Source: Methanoculleus marisnigri JR1
GTDB lineage: Archaea > Halobacteriota > Methanomicrobia > Methanomicrobiales > Methanoculleaceae
Length of the DNA: 64,000 nt
Direction of reading: 5' to 3'
NCBI RefSeq assembly: GCF_000015825.1
Contig: NC_009051.1
Location: 986,695 to 1,050,694 of the forward strand
Of this stretch, positions 17,758 through 27,300 are shown piece after piece (the first letter of the stretch is position 1; each line of letters begins with the position of its first letter). Below the pieces are notes generated by a model. That model had not been told where the DNA came from. It worked only from the letters and a program-made list of their open reading frames with translations, and did not search any database. The position numbers and the translations under genes were made by a program.

Positions 17758-18668
17758 CGGCAGCACGCCTCCAGATCTTCCCGGGTTGCGTAGTACACCT
17801 CGACCATGTAGGCGGGGTGGTAACGCGTCTTCGATTCGCGGAGCCCGGGCACGCCCATGTCGCACTCGCGGTTGACGTAGCGGTAGCGGTCCCGGAGCCC
17901 CGCCGCCGTCTCGGTCGTGATCACCTTGTAAATGCCCGGGTAGGTCTCGGGGAGCGCCTTCTCGAAGTGGACTACCGCCATAGATTCGTTGACCGGACCG
18001 ACGATCGATATCGCCCCGATGGTGCCGCCGATCCTGACGATCCATCCTTCAAGCCCGATGGGGAAGAAGTGGTTCACGGCAAAGAGGATGGCCTCTTTCT
18101 CGGCGGCAAGAACCGGTTCGGAGTCGCAGTCCCGCCACTCGCACCAGACGACCAGGAACTCCCAGACCTCGTTGATGTTCTCCTCCGTGATCTTCTCGAC
18201 CGTATACTGGTATTCCCGCCCGAACCGGTTGACCTGGCGCCGGATAGTGGCGTAGCCCTTCCCGGCGAGGTCGGCGAGGGCTTCGGTCCGGTAGATGTAG
18301 TCGAAGAAGTTCCGGTTTGCATGGAGGGGGAGGGCCGGGTAGAGTTCCCGGATCAGCGCTTCATTTGCCGGGTCGAGGACCCACAGGGGCGTATCCCCGC
18401 CTTCCCTCGCCGCGAGGTCGACGACGTCCCCGACCAGTTCCGGGTTTCTCGGGCCGATCGGCATGCGAAACGCCGTCACGCCGTCGATGGTGCTTGAGAG
18501 GACGATCGAACCTTCGACCTCTATGAAACGGTAGTCGGCGTAATGGTTCCAGCAGACCATGTTCGCGAACGTGTTGTCGCTGTGCACCTGGGGGAACTGC
18601 CGGTAGTGCTCCCGGAAGAGGTCGCGATCGTCCAGGCTCACGGGCTTGAAGTCGGTCAGTTTCAGCAT
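17754..18668 (-). CDS. DUF2156 (phosphatidylglycerol lysyltransferase-like, GNAT-fold) protein
   Basis: The 304-residue protein resembles the DUF2156/LPG-synthetase C-terminal domain: an N-terminal GNAT half (FANMVCWNHYADYRFIEVEG, GPRNPELVGDVV) and a C-terminal half with GYATIRRQVNRFGREYQY and the ending YRYVNRECDMGVPGLRESK, then RYHPAYMVEVYYA. Related proteins aminoacylate lipids or other amines. No transmembrane segment is seen, so it lacks the flippase domain of MprF. It is coupled to pyrC and the GNAT gene, probably as one transcript. Confidence 0.8.
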   Translation of the reverse strand: MLKLTDFKPVSLDDRDLFREHYRQFPQVHSDNTFANMVCWNHYADYRFIEVEGSIVLSSTIDGVTAFRMPIGPRNPELVGDVVDLAAREGGDTPLWVLDPANEALIRELYPALPLHANRNFFDYIYRTEALADLAGKGYATIRRQVNRFGREYQYTVEKITEENINEVWEFLVVWCEWRDCDSEPVLAAEKEAILFAVNHFFPIGLEGWIVRIGGTIGAISIVGPVNESMAVVHFEKALPETYPGIYKVITTETAAGLRDRYRYVNRECDMGVPGLRESKTRYHPAYMVEVYYATREDLEACCR

Positions 18669-18670
18669 GC

Positions 18671-19132
18671 TTACCTCCTATCCGGGTACCACCGCATGGG
18701 TGTGTGCCCTTCCATCCTCCGAAAACCGAGTGCGGTGTAGAACGGCTCGGTTCCGGGTTCGGCGACGAGGGCGATCCAGGCGACACCTGCAGACGTACAG
18801 TAATCGAGCAGCGCAGATAAGACCATCGTTCCGATGCCCCGGCCCCGGTAGCGCGGCAGGACGACCAGATCCTGGATGTAGCCGTCCGAGACCCCGTCCG
18901 AGATCACCCTGCCCATGCCGACCGCTTTGCCGGTCGTCCGGTCGATGGCGACGGCGAAGGCGAAACTTCCCGCGATGAGGGCGGCGAGATCGGCAGGGTC
19001 CCATCGCTCGTTCCACCAGCCGCCCGCCCGGTAGAGGTCGGCGATCGTCTCCACGTCCCAGACGTTCACCAGACGCACCTCGATGCCCGCCTCCTCCGTC
19101 ATCGGTTCATGCCTCTCCATAAGGGTGCTCAC
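18671..19132 (-). CDS. GNAT-family N-acetyltransferase
   Basis: The 153-residue protein carries the GNAT acetyl-CoA-binding pattern VVLPRYRGRGIGTMVLSALL (the R/Q-x-x-G-x-G/A loop) and the C-terminal EPGTEPFYTALGFRRME motif. The acceptor is unknown. Three in-frame ATGs occur near the start (19132, 19120, 19102); the true one is uncertain. It lies two bases upstream of the DUF2156 gene, so it likely heads the transcript into pyrC. Confidence 0.86.
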   Translation of the reverse strand: MSTLMERHEPMTEEAGIEVRLVNVWDVETIADLYRAGGWWNERWDPADLAALIAGSFAFAVAIDRTTGKAVGMGRVISDGVSDGYIQDLVVLPRYRGRGIGTMVLSALLDYCTSAGVAWIALVAEPGTEPFYTALGFRRMEGHTPMRWYPDRR

Positions 19133-19198
19133 GGTGTTTATCGTATATGACAGGCGCGGGTCTCAACCCGGACGGTGGAAAAAAATTGTCGTGCCCTT

Positions 19199-20194
19199 TC
19201 AGCAGACGCGCGGAACCGGATCGCCGACCGGCGGTTCGATGAACCGCTCTCCGCCGATGGCGGTTCGCATGACCACGTGCGAGCCTTCTACGACCTCGCC
19301 GACGATCGCGGCGTCACGCCCGTAGGGATGACTCCGGAGCGCCGCGAGGACGGCCTCTGCCTCCTCGGGGGCGACGCCCATGATCACTTTGCCCTCGTTC
19401 GCCACCTCGAGGGGATCGAGGCCGAGCATGCCGGCGGCGCTCCGGACGCTCGCCCGGAAGGGGAGGGCTTCCTCCTCGATGACGACACCGACACCGCTCT
19501 TACTCGCCATCTCGTTGATGGCGTTCGCAAACCCGCCTCTCGTCGGGTCTTTCATGGCGTGGATCTCCCCGGCCGCGAGCGCCTTCTCGACGAGCGGCCA
19601 GAGGGGGGCGACGTCGGACTTGATCTGGCCGCCGAAGTCGAACCCCTCCCGGTGGGCCATGATGGCGATGCCGTGGTCGCCGATGGTGCCGCTGACGATG
19701 ATTTTATCCCCGACAGAAAGGCCGTTGTCCCGCACCACCCGCTCGGCGACGCCGATGCCGGCGGTGTTGACGACGATGGTATCGAGCGCGCTCCGCTCGA
19801 GCACCTTGGTGTCGCCCGTGACGAGGTTTGCCCCGCACTCGCCGAGTGCTGCGTCCATCGACGCGACGATCCGCTCGAGGTCGGCGACCTCGAAGCCTTC
19901 GGGGATGACCATGCCGCACGAGAGGGCGATCGGCCGCCCGCCCATCATCGCGAGGTCGTTGATGGTTCCGCAGACGGCGATCCGCCCGATATCCCCGCCG
20001 GGGAAGAAGATCGGCGAGACTACGTGGTTGTCGGTCGTGAAAACGATGTTCTGGCCGTTCAGTGGGATGACTGCGCCGTCGTCCAGCGATTCGAGCCCGA
20101 TCCCGCCGGCGTTGTTGTGCTCGAGGTTGGTGATGACGCGCAGGAGCTCGCCCATCACCTCGCCGCCGGCACCGTGCATGAGGTTGACTTTCAT
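19199..20194 (-). CDS. hypE: Hydrogenase maturation factor HypE
   Basis: The 331-residue protein opens MKVNLMHGAGGEVMGELLR and has the AIR-synthase-like blocks LDDGAVIPLNG and DPTRGGFANAINEMA. It ends in PVGDPVPRVC, the carbamoylated then dehydrated C-terminal cysteine of HypE. Together with HypF it makes the thiocyanate from which the cyanide ligand of the NiFe site is formed. The ATG overlaps the hypA stop by four bases, setting the start at 20194 rather than at upstream alternatives. Confidence 0.96.
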   Translation of the reverse strand: MKVNLMHGAGGEVMGELLRVITNLEHNNAGGIGLESLDDGAVIPLNGQNIVFTTDNHVVSPIFFPGGDIGRIAVCGTINDLAMMGGRPIALSCGMVIPEGFEVADLERIVASMDAALGECGANLVTGDTKVLERSALDTIVVNTAGIGVAERVVRDNGLSVGDKIIVSGTIGDHGIAIMAHREGFDFGGQIKSDVAPLWPLVEKALAAGEIHAMKDPTRGGFANAINEMASKSGVGVVIEEEALPFRASVRSAAGMLGLDPLEVANEGKVIMGVAPEEAEAVLAALRSHPYGRDAAIVGEVVEGSHVVMRTAIGGERFIEPPVGDPVPRVC

Positions 20195-20532
20195 TCTTCG
20201 TCCACTTCTATCTCGATGTTGGTAACTACGATTTCCATTCCTGTAACGATTTCGGGGAGTTTCCCGCACCGGGGGCAGACAAATCGCTCGTCCCCCTCGT
20301 AGCCGCATGAGCAGCGGGTGCGCGCCTCGACGTCCCGGCACGAGAACTGTGTTCCCGAAAAGAGCGGGTCGTCCTCGATGATGACGTTGAAGAGGAACTC
20401 CACCTGTTCAGGATTCACCATCGCCAGTTTGCCGACATCCACACTGACGCACTTCACCTCTTTTGCGTCGTTCTCGATCGCAGCCCGGCGGGCGGTCGTG
20501 TAGATGTCGTAGGCGATGCTGTACTCGTGCAT
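20191..20532 (-). CDS. hypA: Nickel-insertion protein HypA
   Basis: The 113-residue protein begins MHEYSIAYDIY, with His2 for nickel binding. It has a zinc-binding module with cysteines in TRCSCGYEGDERFVCPRCGK, as in HypA. It delivers nickel to the hydrogenase large subunit with HypB. It is coupled to hypE (ATGA) and to hypC (TAATG), so the three maturation genes form one unit. hypB, hypD and hypF are not in the window. Confidence 0.95.
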   Translation of the reverse strand: MHEYSIAYDIYTTARRAAIENDAKEVKCVSVDVGKLAMVNPEQVEFLFNVIIEDDPLFSGTQFSCRDVEARTRCSCGYEGDERFVCPRCGKLPEIVTGMEIVVTNIEIEVDEE

Positions 20533-20756
20533 TACTCCTCCATCGCGGCGTAAACCTGCCTGAAGACCTCGCGGGTCTCGAGCCCCTCCTCTCTGCTGAG
20601 GCGCTGGATGGCGAACCCGACGTGGACGAGGACGAACTCCCCGACCTTCACGTCGACGAGATCGAGCCTGACCTCCTGCTGCAGGTCGCCGAAGTCGACG
20701 ACGCCGATGTTGCCCTCTTTTATCTCGAGTACCTCAGCGGGCATTGCAATACACAT
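20532..20756 (-). CDS. hypC: Hydrogenase assembly chaperone HypC
   Basis: The 74-residue protein starts MCIAMPAEVLEI, with the essential Cys2 of HypC after the initiator Met. The length and body (VVDFGDLQQEVRLDLVDVKVG, ending VYAAMEE) match the family. It chaperones the iron-cyanide moiety onto the large-subunit precursor. The start at 20756 was preferred over a longer upstream reading because HypC function requires the N-terminal MC. Confidence 0.95.
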   Translation of the reverse strand: MCIAMPAEVLEIKEGNIGVVDFGDLQQEVRLDLVDVKVGEFVLVHVGFAIQRLSREEGLETREVFRQVYAAMEE

Positions 20757-21063
20757 GTCCTCTCTTCCTCTCCTGTTATTTTGTTCCGTTGTCAAAAAAG
20801 GTTGACCATGCTGCACGGGGGGACCCGGGAGCAGCCGTTGTGGCCGGCGCGATTCCCGTTCTCCCCGTATTCAGGTACGTATAGATCGGTTTGGTGGGGT
20901 AAAAAAGATATGTTTGTCTCCGGTTCCGGCCCCCGGAGGGGCGGAGGGCGGGGCCGACCGTGGTGCGCCGCCGCCGGTGCCGCCGGCCCGCGGGCGTTGC
21001 GGTGTTTGTGCCCGGAGCGTAATGTTATGGGCGTACTGTATCTGCTTATTCCCGCCTGTCCCT

Positions 21064-21712
21064 GTGCAGTGGACCGTGGTGGCCTGCGCACCGCGGGCGC
21101 TCGAGATCCTGAATCAAAACTTTTCGGCCTTCTCGTGCTCCTGCCCTTCGGCCAGTCGCCAGTCCAAGACCTTCGGCCTTCTCGTGCTCCTGCCCTTCGG
21201 CCAGTCGCCAGTCCAAGACCTTCGGCCTTCTCGTGCTCCTGCCCTTCGGCCAGTCGCCAGTCCAAGACCTTCGGCCTTCTCGTGCTCCTGCCCTTCGGCC
21301 AGTCGCCAGTCCAAGACCTTCGGCCTTCTCGTGCTCCTGCCCTTCGGCCAGTCGCCAGTCCAAGACCTTCGGCCTTCTCGTGCTCCTGCCCTTCGGCCAG
21401 TCGCCAGTCCAAGACCTTCGGCCTTCTCGTGCTCCTGCCCTTCGGCCAGTCGCATATCGCCACGCACTGCCCCCGCCCCTTGGGGCGGGGAACGACTGCT
21501 GGAACAGCAGGAGTTTGAGCACCGCAGGTGCGAATGAGGAGGCCGGAGGCCGGGCGGGGTGGGGGTTACAGATCTTTTGGATGGGTAGAGACAGGGGAGG
21601 GGGGATGCTCCCCCCTCCCCACCTGACGGTGGTCGAGCTCCGGGCGTTCCACCCATCGCACTCCCCGTCAGCCCCTCCCCCCGAGGCGATATCCCCACGG
21701 TCCAGTGCATCG
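21064..21712. repeat. Composite mini-hairpin mosaic element containing a tandem array
   Basis: This occupies most of a 1071-bp gap (20757-21827) without a gene. It starts with GTGCAGTGGACCGTGGTGG (21063), continues through the 49-bp tandem array, then has a second frame from TATCGCCACGCACTG (21455) to GGCGATATCCCCACGG and CCAGTGCATCGG (~21712). Internal mini-hairpins include GCACC GCA GGTGC and GGCC GGA GGCC. The first ~300 bp (20757-21063) hold only GC-rich sequence and AT patches near 20900. Confidence 0.78.
21123..21451. repeat. 49-bp tandem repeat, six full copies plus one partial
   Basis: Units begin TTCGGCCTTCTCGTGCTC at 21123, 21172, 21221, 21270, 21319, 21368 and 21417, exactly 49 bp apart and apparently identical. 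The last stops at about 21451. Because 49 is not divisible by three, all frames run through it, giving artificial reading frames on both strands. The array lies in a noncoding gap. Each unit contains two short GC-rich palindromes centred on TTC. A near-copy of half a unit (CTCCTGCCCTTCGGCCAGTC) recurs at about 57650-57670. Confidence 0.95.
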
Positions 21713-21827
21713 GGGCAGGAGGGAAAAATGGATCTTGTCTACCTCAACCGCTTACTGAAGACTTGCAGATGTAATGTATGCCAACCTGTCAGACTGGGAT
21801 TCGGCCGTCCAGAGCGCAGAACCTTCT

Positions 21828-22451
21828 CTACCCCTCCCGGCGAAACACCCCCTCCACCTCGGCCCGGGGGAGATCCCTGCCCCTGACCCGCATCCGCCAG
21901 CGGTGCGTCCGGACCGAGACCGCCACGAGCGGTGCGAAGAGTTCCGCCGTCTCGGCCTCGGTGAAGTAGTGGGTGATGATGCCCTCGCCCCGCCGGAACG
22001 TCCACGGCTCCGTCTCCTTCCCTTTCCCGGCGCGCATGTCCTCGACGGAGAAACTCCTGAAGAAGAGCGTTCCGCCGGGCCCGAGCACCCGGACGGCCTC
22101 GGAGGCTATGGTCTTCCTGCCCTGCGCGGGGAGGTGGCCGGCGACGTGAACCAGGAGGACCGCGTCGAACGTCCCGGACTGGAACGGCAGGTGCCGGGCG
22201 TCGGCGACGGCGAGACCGCCCTCCGCTATCCCCGGGCGCCGCCGGGCAAGGGCGACGGCTTCGGGAGATATGTCGACCGCGGTCACGCGCGAGGATCGCC
22301 GGGCGATAGCCTCAAGGGTCTTGCCGTTCCCGCACCCGACCTCGAGGACGGCGGCATCGGCGGGGAGGTCGGGGAGCGGTGCCGGTGCTCCTCCCCAGAG
22401 GTTTCCCCGCCTCCGGTAGTCCTCGTCCCAGGGGGATGGATGGACAGTCAC
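21828..22451 (-). CDS. Class I SAM-dependent methyltransferase
   Basis: The 207-residue protein has the methyltransferase motif I AAVLEVGCGNGKTLEA, the motif II acid VTAVDISPEAV, the ADARHLPF motif, and SGTFDAVLLVHVAGHL. It is of the small UbiE-like type. The substrate is unknown. It lies 30 bases downstream of msrB on the same strand, so it may be cotranscribed. Confidence 0.88.
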   Translation of the reverse strand: MTVHPSPWDEDYRRRGNLWGGAPAPLPDLPADAAVLEVGCGNGKTLEAIARRSSRVTAVDISPEAVALARRRPGIAEGGLAVADARHLPFQSGTFDAVLLVHVAGHLPAQGRKTIASEAVRVLGPGGTLFFRSFSVEDMRAGKGKETEPWTFRRGEGIITHYFTEAETAELFAPLVAVSVRTHRWRMRVRGRDLPRAEVEGVFRREG

Positions 22452-22481
22452 TGATCAGAGGTCGGCGCCGCCGGGGAATAA

Positions 22482-22967
22482 TCATTCGCGCCGGCCGAGA
22501 TCCTTCTCCCGCACGAACCGGAGCGATGCCGAGTTCATGCAGTAGCGCTGGTGGGTCGGCGGCGGCCCGTCGTCGAAGACGTGGCCCAGGTGGGCGTCGC
22601 ACCGCCGACAGAGTACCTCCGTCCGGTTCATGAAGAACCGGGTGTCGGGTTCCGCCCTGACGTTCAGGTCCGAGACGGGCTTGGAGAAACTCGGCCAGCC
22701 CGTGCCCGACTCGAACTTCGTCTTCGAGGAGAAGAGGTGGTTGCCGCAGCAGACGCAGACGTACAGCCCGTCCTCCTTGCAATCCCAGTACTTCCCGGTG
22801 AACGCCGGCTCCGTCCCCTCCTTCCGGGCGACGGAGAACTGCTCCGGCGTCAGCTGGCGCCGCCACTCCTCGTCGGACTTGACGACCTTCTCGACCTCTT
22901 CCACCTCTCCGGTCACGGCGTTGCAGACGTTCACCGTTTCGACGGTTTCTACGGCTTCCCTGTTCAT
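22482..22967 (-). CDS. msrB: Peptide-methionine (R)-S-oxide reductase
   Basis: The 161-residue protein has the MsrB zinc site (CVCCG at 71-75 and CRRC at 120-123), the block SGTGWPSFSKPV, LGHVFDDGPPPTHQRYC and the catalytic C143 (RYCMNSASLRF). It reduces methionine-R-sulfoxide in proteins. An N-terminal extension of ~30 residues before the domain is slightly longer than usual. A TATA-like GATTTATCT on the minus strand at about 23008-23016 lies upstream. This is an oxidative-damage repair gene in an anaerobe. Confidence 0.95.
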   Translation of the reverse strand: MNREAVETVETVNVCNAVTGEVEEVEKVVKSDEEWRRQLTPEQFSVARKEGTEPAFTGKYWDCKEDGLYVCVCCGNHLFSSKTKFESGTGWPSFSKPVSDLNVRAEPDTRFFMNRTEVLCRRCDAHLGHVFDDGPPPTHQRYCMNSASLRFVREKDLGRRE

Positions 22968-23092
22968 CGGTCACCCCCCGGTTTCTCCCGGCCCTTGGCC
23001 GGAGAGCAGATAAATCGTTCCCCGCCGCTGCCCGGGTGACGGGCCGCAGCCGGCGGACACTTCGTACCCGTCCCGGATGTGTTTTCGCATCC

Positions 23093-23101
23093 GTTATATA
23101 T
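23093..23101 (+). promoter_or_regulatory. TATA box for the lipoprotein gene
   Basis: GTTATATAT ends about 20 bases upstream of the ATG at 23122, implying a nearly leaderless transcript. The position and sequence match archaeal promoters. Confidence 0.68.
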
Positions 23102-23121
23102 CCACCGGTCGATGAACCATC

Positions 23122-23589
23122 ATGGAGAAATACTCTCTTCCGGGAAGGAGCCTTGTAACCCTTATCCTCCTCGGCTGCCTCGTCGGCGCTGCCGTCACGG
23201 CAGGCTGCATGGGGACTTCCGCGGAGCCGGAACCACAGGTTCCGACGTCGGAGGCGACACTGGGCGCTCACACCATCTACTCGCCCGCCGGGCCGAAGCC
23301 GTCGTTCTCGGCCACCGCCACCACGCCCGAGAAGCATATGCGCAGCGACGGGTCCTGTTACTGGATCGTGACCGGGACGGTGACCAACAACGGTGACGGG
23401 CCCGCGAGAAACGCCGTCATCCGGTTCATGCTCGTCGACGACGAAAGCAATATGATTCGGGCGACCGAGACCATTCTTGCCCCCCGGTTCCAGGCGGGCG
23501 AGACGAAGATATTCACCATCGACGCGTTCCCCGGCGACTGTGACCGGCAGTACCACGCCGAGATCGACGTCACGCACGATATCCCGTAA
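23122..23589 (+). CDS. Predicted lipoprotein with FxLYD-like domain
   Basis: The 155-residue protein has a signal peptide (residues 1-28) ending in the lipobox VTAGC, with C29 as the predicted lipidated residue. A disordered stretch follows. The rest (YWIVTGTVTNNGDGPARNAV, ending YHAEIDVTHDIP) resembles the FxLYD/DUF3426-type beta-sandwich domain found in cell-surface proteins of Methanomicrobia. It is probably anchored outside the membrane. Function is unknown. Confidence 0.8.
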   Translation: MEKYSLPGRSLVTLILLGCLVGAAVTAGCMGTSAEPEPQVPTSEATLGAHTIYSPAGPKPSFSATATTPEKHMRSDGSCYWIVTGTVTNNGDGPARNAVIRFMLVDDESNMIRATETILAPRFQAGETKIFTIDAFPGDCDRQYHAEIDVTHDIP

Positions 23590-23637
23590 GGCCGGGGGTG
23601 AGCGTTATCCGGATAACGGGTTTACAGAGGAGATGAG

Positions 23638-24306
23638 ATGAAGATACTTGGGATAAACGGAAGCCCCCGCGCCTCAAGGAGCCAGACGCTCCGGCTCGTC
23701 CAGGCCGTCCTCGACGGGGCGGAGAGCGCCGGGGCCGATGTGGAGCTCGTGGACGTCACGAAGCTCCGGATCGAGTACTGCAACGGGTGCCTGGTCTGCT
23801 GCGAGCGGGGCGAGTGCGTCAAGAACGACGATTTCGCCGAACTCTACCACAAGATGCTTGATTCCGACGGGATTGTCCTCGGGTCGCCCAACTACATCGA
23901 CTCGGTCACCGCCCAGATAAAGACCATGCTCGACCGGATGGCGGACGCCATCCACTGCCAGATGTTCCTCGGGAAGTACGGGTGCGCCGTATCCACGGCG
24001 GGCGGTTCCGGGGCGGACGAGGTCGTGGCGTACCTGAATCAGGTTCTGCAGACCCTGGGCGCGAACACCGTGGGCGGCATCGGCGTGGTCCTCGGCGGAG
24101 ACCCGGAGACGATCGTGCCTGCGGAGGGGAGGGCCTATGAGCTCGGGAGGAAACTCGCAAGAGCCATCGGGAAGAAGGAGACCTATCCCGATCAGGAGGA
24201 ACTCCACGCCGCGATGTGTGATCGGATGCGGGCGCTGGTCACGGCAAACAGGGATCGCTGGCACCACGAGTACGACTACTGGAAGGAAGCCGGGCGGATA
24301 CCCTAG
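23638..24306 (+). CDS. Iron-sulfur flavoprotein (Isf family, NADPH-dependent FMN reductase fold)
   Basis: The 222-residue flavodoxin-fold protein starts MKILGINGSPRASRSQTL (phosphate-binding loop). It has the compact cysteine motif CNGCLVCCERGEC (C48, C51, C54, C60) that holds a [4Fe-4S] cluster in the methanogen Isf family. A later block, VLGSPNYIDSVTAQIKTMLD, is also typical. Isf proteins transfer electrons and some reduce oxygen or peroxide. The ribosome-binding site GAGGAGATG precedes the ATG. Its stop overlaps the convergent HEAT-repeat gene by four bases. Confidence 0.91.
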   Translation: MKILGINGSPRASRSQTLRLVQAVLDGAESAGADVELVDVTKLRIEYCNGCLVCCERGECVKNDDFAELYHKMLDSDGIVLGSPNYIDSVTAQIKTMLDRMADAIHCQMFLGKYGCAVSTAGGSGADEVVAYLNQVLQTLGANTVGGIGVVLGGDPETIVPAEGRAYELGRKLARAIGKKETYPDQEELHAAMCDRMRALVTANRDRWHHEYDYWKEAGRIP

Positions 24307-27300
24307 GTCTTCTCCTTGACGCGGATCTCCTCGATGATCCGCTGCAGTCCTTCCCGGGCCTCCGGCTGCGGCTCCTCCCTGATCGCCAGGTCGAGAGCCG
24401 GGATAACCGCCCCGCCCATGTGGATCAGGCCCCATTCGGCCCGCTTTCTGACCACAAGCGCGTCGTCCTTGAGTGCCCGGACGAGCGGGGCGACGGCGTC
24501 CTCTCCCCCGATCCGGTTGATGGCCCGGACGGCGTTCGCCCGCACCTCTATCAACGGATCGGTGAGCGTCTCCGCAAGTACCGGGAGCGCGTCGGCGCCG
24601 ACCCGTTCCACCTCGGCCCATCTCCCCTGCGCCATGAGGCAGAGCGTGAGTTCCGCACGGGTTTCCGGCTTCCAGCCGCCTGCTTCCAGCGCTTCGGCGA
24701 CCCCCGCCCGGAACGTCTCGTCCCCCGAGCGGAGCGCGCCGACCAGGTGGCGGCGTATCGTATCGCCGGGATCTTTCAGGGCCTCGAGCGCGGCGTACCT
24801 GACCCGGTCGTCCACGTCGCTCAAGGCCTTGATGAGCGGTTCGAGGGCGCGAAGGTCTCCGATGTAGCCGAGCGAGCGCGCGGCGGCAACCTTGACTGCC
24901 TCGTCCCTGTCCTGCAGCGCCAGCGTCAGCGGTTCTATCGCCTGTTTGCTTCCCATGTACCCGAGCGCCTCCGCTACGGCTGCCCGGACCACGCTGTCGC
25001 GTTCGCTTTTGAGGGCTCCGCTCAGGGCTTCGATGGCCCGTGCGTCTCCGATATTGCCCAGGTTTCGGGCAGCAACGAGCCGGACGAACCGGTCGGGATC
25101 GTTCAGGGCGTCCGTGAGCGGTCCGAGTGCCGCTTCCCGCATCTCCCCGAGAACCCCGGCGGCGGCGCGTTGCATCTCCCGGTCATCGTCCTTGAGCACC
25201 CTGAGCAGCCCTTCGGCGGCCGGCTGCCCCATTGCGATAAGCCGGGTGGCAGCGGACGCCTGCACCTCCACCGATCTGTCATTGAGTGCAGTGATGAGCG
25301 TATTGATCTCTTCCCGGCCCTCCTGCCCGACGGCACTCTTCACGGAGACTTCTTTCTCCTCCCGGGCCCTGTTGCCGAAGGTGCTCTGCCACATGCTCGC
25401 CGCGCGCCGTCTCATGAGCGTGGTAGCCGCCTTTTCCCGGACCTCCCGGTCCTCGTCGCTCAGGGCATATGCCAGTGCCTCGTCCGCCCTTCCCGGCTCA
25501 ATCCCCCCGAGGGCATCGACTGCTGCGAGGCGCCCTCCTTTACCTCCTTCGCGCAACACTGCCGCGAGCGGTTCGACTGCGAGGTTCCCGAATCCCCCGA
25601 GAACCCGGGCGGCAGTCACGCCGACTTCCCGTGCGGGATCCTCGAGATGCCTGATAAGGAGCGGTATCGACCGGGGGTTCCCGATGATCCCGATCGCCCT
25701 CGCTGCCGTCAACCGGACTACCGGCACCGGCTCCTCGAGTGCCGCTTCCAGCGGCTCAAGCACATCCGGCCCGAACGCCGCAACGGTCTCGGCCGCAACG
25801 GACCGGACTCCGGGGTAGTCGTCGCCGAAGAGGCGTATGAGCGCTTCGAGCGCACGCGTATCCCCGATTCGCCCGAGCGCGGCGGCAGCGGCACTGCGAA
25901 CATCCTGCCCGGCGTCGCCGGTGAGCAGGATCAGCGCGTCGACGCCGTTCTCGTCGCCGATATCGCCGAGCCCCTCTGCGGCGGCGATACGGACAGCGTC
26001 GTGCGAGTCGGAGAGCGCGGCGACGAGAAACTCGACGGCCGGCGCCCCCAGGCTCCGCAACGCCGCAACCGCCGCCGCCCGGATCTCCGCGTCGTCGCTC
26101 TGCAGGGCATTGAGGTACCGTTCGAGCGACGCCTTCCCCGGTGCCTGCTCCGGCGGTTCCGGGGGTGCTACGGGGGCTTCCGGCAGCACCATCCGGCCCG
26201 GCTTCGCGGGAGCAGGTCCCTCCTTTTCTGTGCGCTCAGCCTCATCGGTCTCCTGCTCGTCGCCTGCGGGGGGGACGATCTCGTCCAGTGAAACCGGTTT
26301 CCTCGATTTCGATCGGCTCTTCTCGGTCCCCGCTTCGGCCTCCGGTCTCTCCTCCAGGAGTTTCTCGACCTCTTCGGCATCGTCCGGTTGTTGGGCGACA
26401 GGTTTCTCCTCCCCGCCTGCGGCGGGTTGCACCGCTTCCGCCCGTGCCGCCGGCGGAGGTCCGCGATGAGCCGGCCGGTCGGGTGGCCGGGAGACCGGTC
26501 CGAAGCGGTCTTCGATCCGCTTCCTGGCGGCAAGCCCCTCCCTGAGTTCCCGGTCGTAATCGGAAGACGCCGTCTGTACCGGTCTTGCCCGGGAGTTCTC
26601 CTCGTTGCGCGACCGGATGTAATCCAGCACGGCGGCTGCCTGCTCGCGGATTTCGGGGCTGTCGGAATTCATCGCCGCGTACAGTGCGTCGAGCGCGGGT
26701 TGTCCCAGTTGCCGCAGCGTCTCGCTCGCGCCGGTGCGGACACCCGAGTACTCGACCTCCAGCGCCCGGATGAGCGGCGGGATGGCCGCCCTCCCCATCC
26801 GGGCAAGTTCGTTCCACTGCTCCTTTGCGATCAGGTACCCCGCTCTCTCAAGATCGTTCTCCGGAATCCAGTCCAGCCGGTCCAGCGCCCAGGCCGCCTC
26901 CATCCGCACCGGATGGCAGGGGTCGTCGAGGGCTCCGACCAGGGCAGGTTTTCCCCGGTCGCTGCCTATCCCCCCGAGCGCCTCGGCAGCACGTACGCGG
27001 ACGTCCACCTGCGGGTCTTCCATCGCCCTGACGAGTGCCGGGACGGCCCGGGAGTCACGGATCTTCCCGAGCGTTCGTGCCGACTCGCTCCGAATCCGGG
27101 GCTCCTTGCCGCCGAGGCCCTTGACGAGGATCGGGACGGCTGCCGCCTGGAGTTTTGCAAGTTCGGCCCAGTCTTCCAGGAGGAAGTAATACCACACCTT
27201 CTCGGAGGGGTCGTCGGGCACCCATCGCAGTGCGGCAAGCCCGACGGCGGCCTCTCTCCGGACCGAGTGGTTTTTGTCGCGGAATGCTTCGACGAGCGGT

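Noticed and set aside
21123-21451. CRISPR array
   Set aside because: Direct repeats have no unique spacers between them and no cas genes are nearby.
20463-21886. Open frames through the 49-bp tandem array, including repeat-like proteins on both strands
   Set aside because: A 49-bp period shifts the frame each copy, so the frames result from lack of stops; no start signals or family matches.
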